Part shown: one piece after another, positions 8,556 to 15,115 of the stretch
Numbering within the stretch: position 1 is the stretch's first letter
Layout: each line of letters starts with the position of its first letter
Assembly: GCA_035378955.1 (NCBI GenBank)
Contig: DAOSUS010000043.1
Span: 1-25,158, forward strand
Direction: 5' to 3'
DNA length: 25,158 nt
Origin: Candidatus Hydrogenedens sp.
Lineage (GTDB): Bacteria; Hydrogenedentota; Hydrogenedentia; Hydrogenedentales; Hydrogenedentaceae
The notes under the pieces: generated by a model
Seen by the model: only the letters and a program-made list of their open reading frames with translations
What the model was told of the DNA's origin: nothing
Database searches by the model: none
Position numbers and translations under genes: made by a program

Positions 8556-10252
8556 GATTTTACTTCCTTATCTTCTTTTTCGGGTATAACGACATATCTA
8601 TTTCCCTGAACCTCGATAATACGAACTTTAGTCCCTGCTTCAATATAATCACCTACGGATACCACATCCAACGAAATTCCTTTAAACCTCCCTTTTCCTG
8701 CGGGACGCAAGACAGTTTCTGTTATCCCTACGGAATTAATCCATTTTTGCATGTCGTTAGTGCTTTGAACAACATATCCCGTTTCTGTGTTTTCTGCATG
8801 TGATAACATGAGTCTTTGAAAATACTGGGAATTCGGAAGGTATTTCCATAGTAACCAGGCTAATATGAGAAAGGAAATAAGAGTAATGGTAAGGGTTTGT
8901 CCTGCTTGATTGAGACGAGCGAAGTCCCATGGATATTCCGGTACGGCTACTCGGGTTAGGGAAAGATATATCCCAAAGATAATGCAGATTAAACCGGCTA
9001 TTCCGGTAAACCCGAAGCCAGGGATTATGAAAATTTCTATACCTAAAAGAATTAGACCTGTAATAAGTAATAAAAGGTCAGCCCAGTTAGCAAGACCGAT
9101 AACAAGATGTGCTCCAAAAAATAAAACCAAACATATAAGACCAATGGTGCCAGGTAGTCCAAATCCCGGAGTTTTCATTTCCATATATAAACCCCCTATT
9201 CCCAGCAAAAGCAATAATCCTGCTACGATAGGGTTTACTAAAAATTTGAATAATCGTTCTCCCCATGTCGGCTCAATCTGAATTCTTTCACAATTTTCCC
9301 AGTGGAAGTATTTGAGCAATTCATCCATATTTTCAACAGAGGTGCAGGCAAGTCCATAGTCTAAGGCTTCCTTGGATGTTAGAGTAAGCAGTTCTCCTTC
9401 TTTGCAGATTTTTTTGATATTTGGGGAAGGGGAAGGCAGAGATTTTTGAGAGGCGTCATCTGTATTTGTAATATTATATCTTTCCCCTGTATTTGAATGG
9501 AAAGGTTTATAGGAAGCAAAAATGATGAAGTCAGGTAATCTAACTATGTCATTTGGATTAGGCGACTTTTGTGTTTGTGAATTACCATCGGAGTTGTTGT
9601 TGATATTATATTTTTGCAGAGCCGATTTTGCTTCTTCTTCGGTGCGGAAGAATTGGAAGGTGTTTGTCGGAGTGTGTATGCCCCACACCTCTATTTTTGA
9701 ATCTACCATTGCTTCTGCCAGAAGAGGGTCATGTCCATTTACTTCCGCCAGCGAACGATAACGGGAACGGAGATAGGATTTCGTTTTTTCGTTAAATTCT
9801 TCCGAAGGTTGGGCTTCTCCCATAATAATAGGAGCAGAAGCCCCGATATTAGAACCCGGTGCCATAACGATGTGTTTACATGCGTAAGAAATCAATGCTC
9901 CAGCAGAAATAGCACCCATCCCATGGATATACGCTACAGTTGGGCATTGGGCTTCCAGCAATAGGTTCGTTATGTCTACAGCAGCATCCACAAGACCACC
10001 GGGGGTATCTACCTCTAATATAAAACCTTTTGCCCCTTTATTGGCTATGGATATGGCCCTTTTAATGATGACCTTCATCCCATCGTCAACCATCCCCGTA
10101 GCAGGACAGATAACAACAAAAGGTTGATTCTCTTTCTCAGACTTGGCACCTAAAGTAATCGCTAAAAAAATAAGAACGAGTAATATATAAACAGGGATAT
10201 TTATTCTTTTGTTGTAATACTTTATAAAAATATTTTCTCTTCGATTAGACAT
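8552..10252 (-). CDS. Long NfeD-family membrane-bound serine protease (ClpP-class N-domain, OB-fold C-domain)
   Basis: This 566-residue protein has the full NfeD layout. A signal or anchor helix lies at about residues 19-35. A ClpP/crotonase-like protease domain spans about 44-195, with the EVDTPGG oxyanion segment at 80-86 and a candidate nucleophile S116 in GAISAGA. K156 or K158 is the probable catalytic lysine, by spacing from the archaeal 1510-N protease. A polar low-complexity insertion covers about 205-285. Several membrane helices span about 338-470 and the OB-fold NfeD domain about 488-560. Archaeal homologues cleave stomatin C-termini, so FloA or another SPFH protein is a plausible substrate. 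It is the first gene of its operon and has an AAAGGGA ribosome site. Confidence 0.9.
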   Translation of the reverse strand: MSNRRENIFIKYYNKRINIPVYILLVLIFLAITLGAKSEKENQPFVVICPATGMVDDGMKVIIKRAISIANKGAKGFILEVDTPGGLVDAAVDITNLLLEAQCPTVAYIHGMGAISAGALISYACKHIVMAPGSNIGASAPIIMGEAQPSEEFNEKTKSYLRSRYRSLAEVNGHDPLLAEAMVDSKIEVWGIHTPTNTFQFFRTEEEAKSALQKYNINNNSDGNSQTQKSPNPNDIVRLPDFIIFASYKPFHSNTGERYNITNTDDASQKSLPSPSPNIKKICKEGELLTLTSKEALDYGLACTSVENMDELLKYFHWENCERIQIEPTWGERLFKFLVNPIVAGLLLLLGIGGLYMEMKTPGFGLPGTIGLICLVLFFGAHLVIGLANWADLLLLITGLILLGIEIFIIPGFGFTGIAGLICIIFGIYLSLTRVAVPEYPWDFARLNQAGQTLTITLISFLILAWLLWKYLPNSQYFQRLMLSHAENTETGYVVQSTNDMQKWINSVGITETVLRPAGKGRFKGISLDVVSVGDYIEAGTKVRIIEVQGNRYVVIPEKEDKEVKS

Positions 10253-10297
10253 TTTGTTTCCCTTTAATTCTATAATACAGAGACCAGATATTATTAT

Positions 10298-10318
10298 ATT
10301 ATAACGCTTTTATATCGA
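10298..10318 (+). promoter_or_regulatory. A+T-rich shared element upstream of the 10361 gene
   Basis: This 21-bp stretch begins ATTATAACGCTTT and matches 19 of 21 bases with 16363-16383 on the opposite strand. Each lies a short distance upstream of a start codon in the same orientation: 42 bp before the GTG at 10361, and 47 bp before the ATG of the phosphatase gene. It may be a promoter or operator. It also lies upstream of the divergent nfeD gene at 10252, so ownership is unclear. Chance similarity in A+T-rich DNA cannot be excluded. Confidence 0.3.
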
Positions 10319-10360
10319 AATAGGTTTTTATTTTCAGAAATAAGGAAAAGGAAGTTGTAA

Positions 10361-10885
10361 GTGATAGAAATTATTTTTCGTCTATTAAATATATTGTTAT
10401 GGTATTTCTTTTTTGCGTTAGGAGCATCTCCTGAGGATACATTTAATTTCCTTAGGGTTATAAGTGGTGTTACCGTGTGGAAGGCAATGGTAAACTCGCC
10501 ATGGATAATTACATTTATGTTGACTACTTATTATATGTATTTTATTTATTGTCGTTGTAAAGAACTTTCCTTATCGCGGTTGGAAAGTGTAATGAAGGCG
10601 GTTCAGATTGGATTGATGGCTTTTGTTGCTTTCTTACCACTTCGTCCCGATTTTGACCTTTATAAAAACATTCCCCAATATAGGAATATTATTTATACAC
10701 TGCTATCTATGAAGGTTTTTTTCTGGTTGTTTTTGCTTACAATTGTTGTATTTTATTATTTGAATGGGAATTCGATATTTAAACGGCTTCCAGATTTGTT
10801 TGTTGATTTTTATAGACGAAATTGTTGTTCTATAGACGAAAAAACAGGGGAAGTAAGAGAGGACAGAACTGAAACTATGAAGTAA
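10361..10885 (+). CDS. Four-helix membrane protein of unknown function
   Basis: This 174-residue integral membrane protein is not recognised. Predicted helices are at about residues 3-21, 45-65, 76-94 and 108-134. A basic cytoplasmic tail follows, with paired cysteines in RRNCCSIDE. The start is GTG, chosen because it follows an AGGAAAAGGAAG ribosome site at good spacing; no in-frame ATG lies nearby upstream. It is transcribed divergently from nfeD with a 108-bp A+T-rich gap. Downstream it runs directly into the G-rich tandem repeat array, which begins about 20 bp after the stop. No pathway can be assigned. The protein-coding call rests on the ribosome site, the even codon use and the consistent membrane topology. 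Confidence 0.7.
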   Translation: MIEIIFRLLNILLWYFFFALGASPEDTFNFLRVISGVTVWKAMVNSPWIITFMLTTYYMYFIYCRCKELSLSRLESVMKAVQIGLMAFVAFLPLRPDFDLYKNIPQYRNIIYTLLSMKVFFWLFLLTIVVFYYLNGNSIFKRLPDLFVDFYRRNCCSIDEKTGEVREDRTETMK

Positions 10886-10904
10886 GTCTGAAGTTGTGGG
10901 GAAA

Positions 10905-11380
10905 ATGGGACACATGGGACACATGGGACGGATGGGACAAATGGGACAGATGAGGGGATGGGACGGATGGAAGGTGTGAGACAGATGGGACAGATGAGGA
11001 GATGGGACGGATGGGACAAATGGGGGATGGAACGGATGGGAGGTGTGAGACAGATGGGACAAATGGGGGATGGAACGGATGGGAGGTGTGAGACAGATGG
11101 GACACATAAGGGGGATGGAACGGATAGGAGGTGTGAGACAGATGGGACACATAAGGGGATGGGACGGATGGGAGGTGTGAGACGGATGGGACAAATGGGG
11201 GGATGGAACGGATGGGAGGTGTGAGACAGATGGGACACATAAGGGGATGGGACGGATGGGAGGTGTGAGACAGATGGGATAAATGGGGGGATGGAACGGA
11301 TGGGAGGTGTGAGACAGATGGGACAAATGGGGGGATGGGACGGATGGGAGGCGTGAGACGGATGGGACAGATGGGGCAGG
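10905..11380 (+). repeat. G-rich tandem repeat array, 9-bp units then 44-bp period
   Basis: The array opens with five perfect 9-bp units, ATGGGAC plus two variable bases (10905-10949), and then becomes a longer-period repeat. The landmark GGTGTGAGAC occurs at 10973, 11042, 11085, 11130, 11174, 11218, 11262 and 11306, with a GGCGTGAGAC variant at 11350. From 11042 on the spacing is 43-45 bp, mostly exactly 44. Each unit also contains a G-run of about five or six and a GGAACGGATGGG or GGGACGGATGGG segment. G-runs sit on the + strand with short loops, so quadruplexes are conceivable. There are no unique spacers, so it is not CRISPR. The period is not a multiple of three, which argues against coding. 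It fills most of the 557-bp gap between 10885 and 11443. Confidence 0.95.
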
Positions 11381-11442
11381 TAAGAGTAAAAAGACTTTGG
11401 TAGAAAATTGGCGGAAATAGTAAATGGTTATCAAGAAATTTA

Positions 11443-11697
11443 TTACCAACTGATGACTACTATGCCAGAACGAATTCGAGTCTGGCATGCTAATCGTTGG
11501 TTATCGGCTAATCCCATATCCTCTTCTAAAAAGTTTTTGGGTTCTAAGTTTTCCATCCCGTCTTCAATAGTAATAATACATGTTCCACACTGTCCTGCAC
11601 GACAACCAAAAGGGACACCTAATTTTTCACATGCGTGAATTATAGGCGAACCGTCGGGCAATTCTTGTTCATTACCGTAACCTATAATTTTTGCCAT
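11443..11697 (-). CDS. [2Fe-2S] plant-type ferredoxin
   Basis: This 84-residue protein is a single-domain [2Fe-2S] ferredoxin. The cluster ligands follow the plant-type spacing CX4CX2CX30C: C32, C37 and C40 in GCRAGQCGTC, and C71 in RLACQ. C23 in HACEKLGVPFG is an extra cysteine. It has no signal peptide, so it acts in the cytoplasm as an electron carrier; its partner is not encoded in fusion. A TAGGAG ribosome site precedes the ATG. It is divergent from the radical SAM gene at 11867, with a 169-bp gap. An electron-donor role to that enzyme is possible but unproven, because most radical SAM enzymes use flavodoxin or [4Fe-4S] ferredoxins. Confidence 0.93.
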   Translation of the reverse strand: MAKIIGYGNEQELPDGSPIIHACEKLGVPFGCRAGQCGTCIITIEDGMENLEPKNFLEEDMGLADNQRLACQTRIRSGIVVISW

Positions 11698-11738
11698 ACT
11701 TAACTCCTAAATTTGTTTGTCCCCAAAGATAAATTAGA

Positions 11739-11747
11739 AGTATAGCA
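11739..11747 (-). promoter_or_regulatory. Extended -10 promoter for the ferredoxin gene
   Basis: On the minus strand the sequence reads TGCTATACT: an extended -10 TG plus a near-consensus TATACT box, 41 bp upstream of the ferredoxin ATG. No good -35 hexamer is seen, which is common for extended -10 promoters. Confidence 0.45.
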
Positions 11748-11866
11748 AAAATAAGGGGAGAAAGGTTAAAAAGGTAAGTGTGTCGTTAGTATGAATTTAT
11801 GGAAATATTTTTGTTAATCTTTTCGTTGAAAGTCCTGAAAAGAAGGTATCTAAGTAAAGGATTGAA

Positions 11867-13027
11867 ATGAATAAAGAACCGGAAGAAGCATATCGAGGTT
11901 TTGAACAAGGACCTATTCGTCCTCCGAGTGAGGCATTTAGTTTGCTTATCCGTATAACGAGAAATTGTCCATGGAATCGGTGTGCGTTTTGTCCTGTTTA
12001 TAAAGGGAGCCATTTTTCAATTCGTCCTTTGGAGCATGTTTTGAGAGATATAGAGCAAATAGCACGGAGTATATCACTAATCCATTTGAGGTTTGGAGGG
12101 GAGATATATGCCATTGACGAGATGACATTAAATCGAGTTTTACAGGATATGGGGATTGACTTGCAGGCGTTTATTTCTGCCGTTAATTGGTATGCTACGG
12201 GTATGCGTTCTGTATTTTTACAAGATGCAAACTCTCTTGTGCTTCCTACGGAAAAATTGTTATTGGTTTTGAATAAACTTACGCAATGTTTCCCATCTAT
12301 CCAGCGGATTACAAGTTATGCACGATCACAAACGATATATAAAAAATCACTTGAAGAAATGAAACAGTTGAGAGAGCAGGGATTAAATAGAATTCATATC
12401 GGATTAGAATCGGGTTCGGATAAAGTTTTGAAATTTATGAAAAAAGGAGTAACCAAAGAACAACATATAGAAGCAGGACAGAAGGTAATGAATGCAGGTA
12501 TTGAGTTATCAGAATACTATATGCCGGGATTAGGAGGAAAAGAATTATGGGAGGAGCATGCTATTGAAACTGCTGATGCCCTGAATAAAATCAATCCCAC
12601 ATTCATTCGCTTACGAACTTTAGCCATTCCATCAAATACACCTCTCTATGAGGAATGGAAGTCAGGTAATTTTAAGAAATGCACTGATGAAGAAATTGTT
12701 CATGAATTGTTATGTTTTATTGAACATCTTGATGGGATAACTTCTATAATTAAAAGTGACCATATACTCAATTTACTACCTGAACTTGAAGGAAGATTTC
12801 CAGAAGACAAGGGGAAAATGATAACTATTCTGAATGAGTTTCTAAATCTACCAAGCCATGAAAAACTAATATTTCAAGTAGGTAGGCGCATGGGGCTTTT
12901 TGATAATCTTTCAGAAAGAATGGATATAAAAAAACGGGCTGTTGTGGAACGAGTTATCAAGCAGTATGATATTTCTAATGAAAATATTGAGGATATTATC
13001 AATCAGTTTATGAGTCGAATGTTGTAA
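11867..13027 (+). CDS. Radical SAM protein with CX4CX2C cluster motif
   Basis: This 386-residue protein is a radical SAM enzyme of unknown substrate. The cluster motif is NCPWNRCAFCPVYKG with C34, C39 and C42, giving CX4CX2C instead of the usual CX3CX2C. The aromatic residue before the last cysteine is kept. A SAM-contact segment, IHIGLESGSDKVLKFMKKG, lies at about residues 176-194, and YYMPGLGG near 218. It has no N-terminal cobalamin-binding domain and no obvious extra cluster domain. The overall style resembles the Elp3/MiaB-like radical SAM proteins grouped under COG1032, but this is a loose placement. The ATG has an AAAGGATT ribosome site. It is divergent from the ferredoxin gene and ends 15 bp from the convergent PTS gene. 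No product can be named. Confidence 0.87.
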   Translation: MNKEPEEAYRGFEQGPIRPPSEAFSLLIRITRNCPWNRCAFCPVYKGSHFSIRPLEHVLRDIEQIARSISLIHLRFGGEIYAIDEMTLNRVLQDMGIDLQAFISAVNWYATGMRSVFLQDANSLVLPTEKLLLVLNKLTQCFPSIQRITSYARSQTIYKKSLEEMKQLREQGLNRIHIGLESGSDKVLKFMKKGVTKEQHIEAGQKVMNAGIELSEYYMPGLGGKELWEEHAIETADALNKINPTFIRLRTLAIPSNTPLYEEWKSGNFKKCTDEEIVHELLCFIEHLDGITSIIKSDHILNLLPELEGRFPEDKGKMITILNEFLNLPSHEKLIFQVGRRMGLFDNLSERMDIKKRAVVERVIKQYDISNENIEDIINQFMSRML

Positions 13028-13042
13028 TAATAATTTTGTTTA

Positions 13043-13492
13043 TTAGGTATTTAAGCAAAGTGCTACTTGGTGAGGAGACTGACATTTTATAAGGCGTTGA
13101 TAAAAATCCTCGTTTCTAAGAGATTGCATAACTTTGGCTACTAATTGGAGATATTCTTTATCTTTATTTTTGGGCGTGGCAAATAATACGACCAGATGAA
13201 CAGGTTGATTGTCAATTGAATCGAAGTCAACACCTTCCGGAACAATCGCTATGGCAATGGAAATTTCTTTTACCTCATCCATACGGACATGGGGAATAGC
13301 AATACCACTACCTATTCCTGTGCTTGTAATTTCCTCTCGGTCAAACACGGCTTTTTTAAAAGCTTCGTGATTGGTGATGGCTGGATTTTGTTTCATTGTG
13401 TCAATGAGTGTATTCAGCACATCGTATTTCATTGTTTTTTTACGAATAATACATATTTGTGATTCAGGAATTTCTTTACCAAAAACAGGCAT
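13043..13492 (-). CDS. PTS EIIA domain protein, fructose/nitrogen (PtsN) type
   Basis: This 149-residue protein is a lone PTS EIIA type-2 domain. The conserved phosphorylation segment GIGSGIAIPH gives H68 as the phospho-acceptor, and ITSTGI and AIVPEGVDFDS are typical. No EIIB or EIIC domain is fused or adjacent, so a regulatory (nitrogen-PTS-like) role is more likely than sugar import. An N-terminal extension of about 20 residues precedes the domain. A second Met at 21 could be an alternative start, but the first ATG has the better ribosome site, AAGGTAG. The partner EI and HPr would be encoded elsewhere. The 91-bp gap to the upstream aminotransferase gene contains a hairpin, so it probably has its own promoter. 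Confidence 0.88.
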   Translation of the reverse strand: MPVFGKEIPESQICIIRKKTMKYDVLNTLIDTMKQNPAITNHEAFKKAVFDREEITSTGIGSGIAIPHVRMDEVKEISIAIAIVPEGVDFDSIDNQPVHLVVLFATPKNKDKEYLQLVAKVMQSLRNEDFYQRLIKCQSPHQVALCLNT

Positions 13493-13554
13493 AATACTTA
13501 CTACCTTATTGTATATAATATATAGTCGTCATTTTCATTAACAATTTATATAAA

Positions 13555-13575
13555 CAAAACGATGGTATCGTTTTG
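13555..13575 (-). terminator. Inverted repeat after the aminotransferase gene, possible weak terminator or operator
   Basis: Perfect 9-bp arms, CAAAACGAT and ATCGTTTTG, flank a 3-base loop. The repeat starts 8 bp after the stop of the aminotransferase gene. On the minus strand it is followed by TTTATATAAATT, so a weak rho-independent terminator is plausible. The stem is A+T-rich, and the site is also 63 bp upstream of the EIIA start, so an operator is the alternative. Confidence 0.45.
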
Positions 13576-13583
13576 AACGCTAA

Positions 13584-14768
13584 TTATTTATTATTAAACG
13601 AAACATCCTTCAAATGTTGCAATAACCGTTCTATAGCTTCGTCAAGTTGCTCTTCCTTAACGGTAAGAGAAAAACGGACATAGCCTTCTCCGTATTGTCC
13701 ATAAGCACTACCCGGAGCCAGAACAATGGCACATTTTTCAAAAATAAATTCACAAAATTGTGCCGAAGTAAAGCCCGAGGGGACAGGTGCCCAGAGATAA
13801 AATGTTCCTTTACTTGCGGGTATTTCCCAGTTTAATTGTTTTAATGCGGACAATAACTTTTCCCTACGGTGGCGATAGATTTGTAACATTTTTTCTGTGA
13901 AATCATCACATTCATTTAATGCTTTAATTCCTGCATATTGAATAGCATTGAAGATACCAGAATCGGTATTTGCTTTGACGGTTGCAATTCCTTTTACAAT
14001 TTCCGCATTCCCACATGCCATTCCAATCCTCCAGCCTGTCATATTGAAAGGCTTTGATAACGAATTAAGTTCAACGCCAATATCTTTTGCCCCTTCCGCG
14101 GAAAGGAAACTTAACCGTTCCCCTTCAAAAACGACCTCACTATAAGGATTGTCGTAACAAACCGCAATATTCCATGATTTGCAAAACTCTACTAATTCGT
14201 TCAAAAATTTTTTTGTTGCGATGGCACCTGTGGGATTATTGGGATAATTTAAGTAAAAAGCCTTTGCTTGTTTTGCAATTTCTGTAGGAATATCTGCTAA
14301 AGCGGGGAGGAAATTTGTTTTTGCTGTGGCAGGAACAGGAACAGGTTCTCCACCAGCGAACCAAATGCTGGGTTTATAACCGGGATATCCCGGGTCTGTT
14401 ACTAGCACTTTATCGCCTGGGTCAACTACTGCCAGTGCAAAATGATGACAACCTTCTTTTGAACCAATAAGAGCCACAATCTCCTTGCTGTAATCTAATG
14501 TAACCCCGTAACGACGATGATACCAGTTTGCAATGGCTTTACGCAGTGCCTGCATACCCCATTCTTCATCTGTGGGATAGCGATGATTTTCCGGGTCATA
14601 GGCGGTTCTACAAAGTTCATCAATAACGGGTGTTGGTGTTGGGTCAACAGGGTCCCCAATGGCTAAACTGATGACCTTTACTCCACGGGCTTTTGCCTCA
14701 TTAATCTTGTTTCGTAAAGTCATAAAAAGATAAGGTGGTATTTTTTCTAACCTTTGGGCTGTAAACAT
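13584..14768 (-). CDS. dapL: PLP-dependent aminotransferase, LL-diaminopimelate aminotransferase (DapL)-like
   Basis: This 394-residue fold-type I aminotransferase resembles DapL. Family-like features are the N-terminal ARGVKVISLAIGDP (27-40), GSKEG (102-106), DPGYPGYK (125-132), YLNYPNNPTG (172-181), D206 in CYDNPYS, the PLP-binding lysine K239 in SLSKPFNMTGWR, and R247. DapL converts tetrahydrodipicolinate and glutamate to LL-diaminopimelate in a one-step bypass of the succinylase lysine pathway. DapL proteins usually have SKTFNMTGWR, so Pro at 240 is a small deviation, and a broader class I/II aminotransferase cannot be excluded. An AAGAAAGG ribosome site lies upstream. No other lysine-pathway gene is nearby. 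Start choice is supported by the promoter at 14831. Confidence 0.8.
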   Translation of the reverse strand: MFTAQRLEKIPPYLFMTLRNKINEAKARGVKVISLAIGDPVDPTPTPVIDELCRTAYDPENHRYPTDEEWGMQALRKAIANWYHRRYGVTLDYSKEIVALIGSKEGCHHFALAVVDPGDKVLVTDPGYPGYKPSIWFAGGEPVPVPATAKTNFLPALADIPTEIAKQAKAFYLNYPNNPTGAIATKKFLNELVEFCKSWNIAVCYDNPYSEVVFEGERLSFLSAEGAKDIGVELNSLSKPFNMTGWRIGMACGNAEIVKGIATVKANTDSGIFNAIQYAGIKALNECDDFTEKMLQIYRHRREKLLSALKQLNWEIPASKGTFYLWAPVPSGFTSAQFCEFIFEKCAIVLAPGSAYGQYGEGYVRFSLTVKEEQLDEAIERLLQHLKDVSFNNK

Positions 14769-14830
14769 AATAACCTTTCTTCTGTATTTTTTTACTTATT
14801 TATCTCCCCAATGTACCTATGTTGCCCTTT

Positions 14831-14860
14831 ATTATACCAAATTCTGAATTATATCTCCAA
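14831..14860 (-). promoter_or_regulatory. Promoter for the aminotransferase gene
   Basis: On the minus strand an extended -10, TGG plus TATAAT (TATAAT at 14831-14836), is preceded after 18 bp by TTGGAG (14855-14860), a weak -35. The -10 is 62 bp upstream of the ATG. The TGGTATAATAAAG core is shared with the response-regulator promoter at 16991. Confidence 0.5.
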
Positions 14861-14872
14861 TATGTTTGGAGA
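14854..14872. promoter_or_regulatory. Inverted repeat over the -35 of the aminotransferase promoter, possible operator
   Basis: Perfect 7-bp arms, TCTCCAA and TTGGAGA, are separated by 5 bases. The left arm is the predicted -35 hexamer itself, so a bound dimer would block RNA polymerase. Nothing in the window identifies the regulator. Confidence 0.4.
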
Positions 14873-15115
14873 AGAAAACCTTAACGCTCTGTTGTTTGTT
14901 CGTCTATTTACAAATAAAATCTATAGTTCCATTTTATATCACGAATACTTTCCTTGTTTCTACAGGAGAAGTTTTCTTTTCTACCATTATTGTGGTGGTA
15001 TACTGCTTTCTACTTCTTTTATCTATTAATTTAGTAAGTGTGGAGACAAAACTTACATAATTCTTTGTTTAGAAAATTTACTTATTTTTTATTTCTATTT
15101 ATTTAGAGGTTGCTA

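Larger units (their letters stand above)
14769..15115. other. Intergenic region between the aminotransferase and phosphatase genes
   Basis: This 347-bp A+T-rich gap holds the aminotransferase promoter and its inverted repeat. The remainder (about 14880-15115) shows no hairpin terminator, RNA gene or convincing coding signal. Short open frames of 64 and 91 codons on the + strand lack ribosome sites and have irregular composition. Confidence 0.7.

Noticed and set aside
10905..11380. Possible CRISPR array
   Set aside because: Units are contiguous with no unique, equal-length spacers, and no cas gene is nearby.
10703..11488. Long minus-strand open frames of His/Pro/Ser-rich repeats (261, 142 and 121 codons), and an 88-codon frame on the + strand
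   Set aside because: They are products of the tandem array. The 44-bp unit lacks stop codons in several frames, and its period is not a multiple of three, so no frame has a constant repeat. Several frames are open at once, as expected from the unit and not from selection.
14754..15060. Small + strand frames of 91 and 64 codons in the gap after the aminotransferase gene
   Set aside because: No ribosome site, overlapping alternative frames, and the region holds the promoter of the opposite gene.
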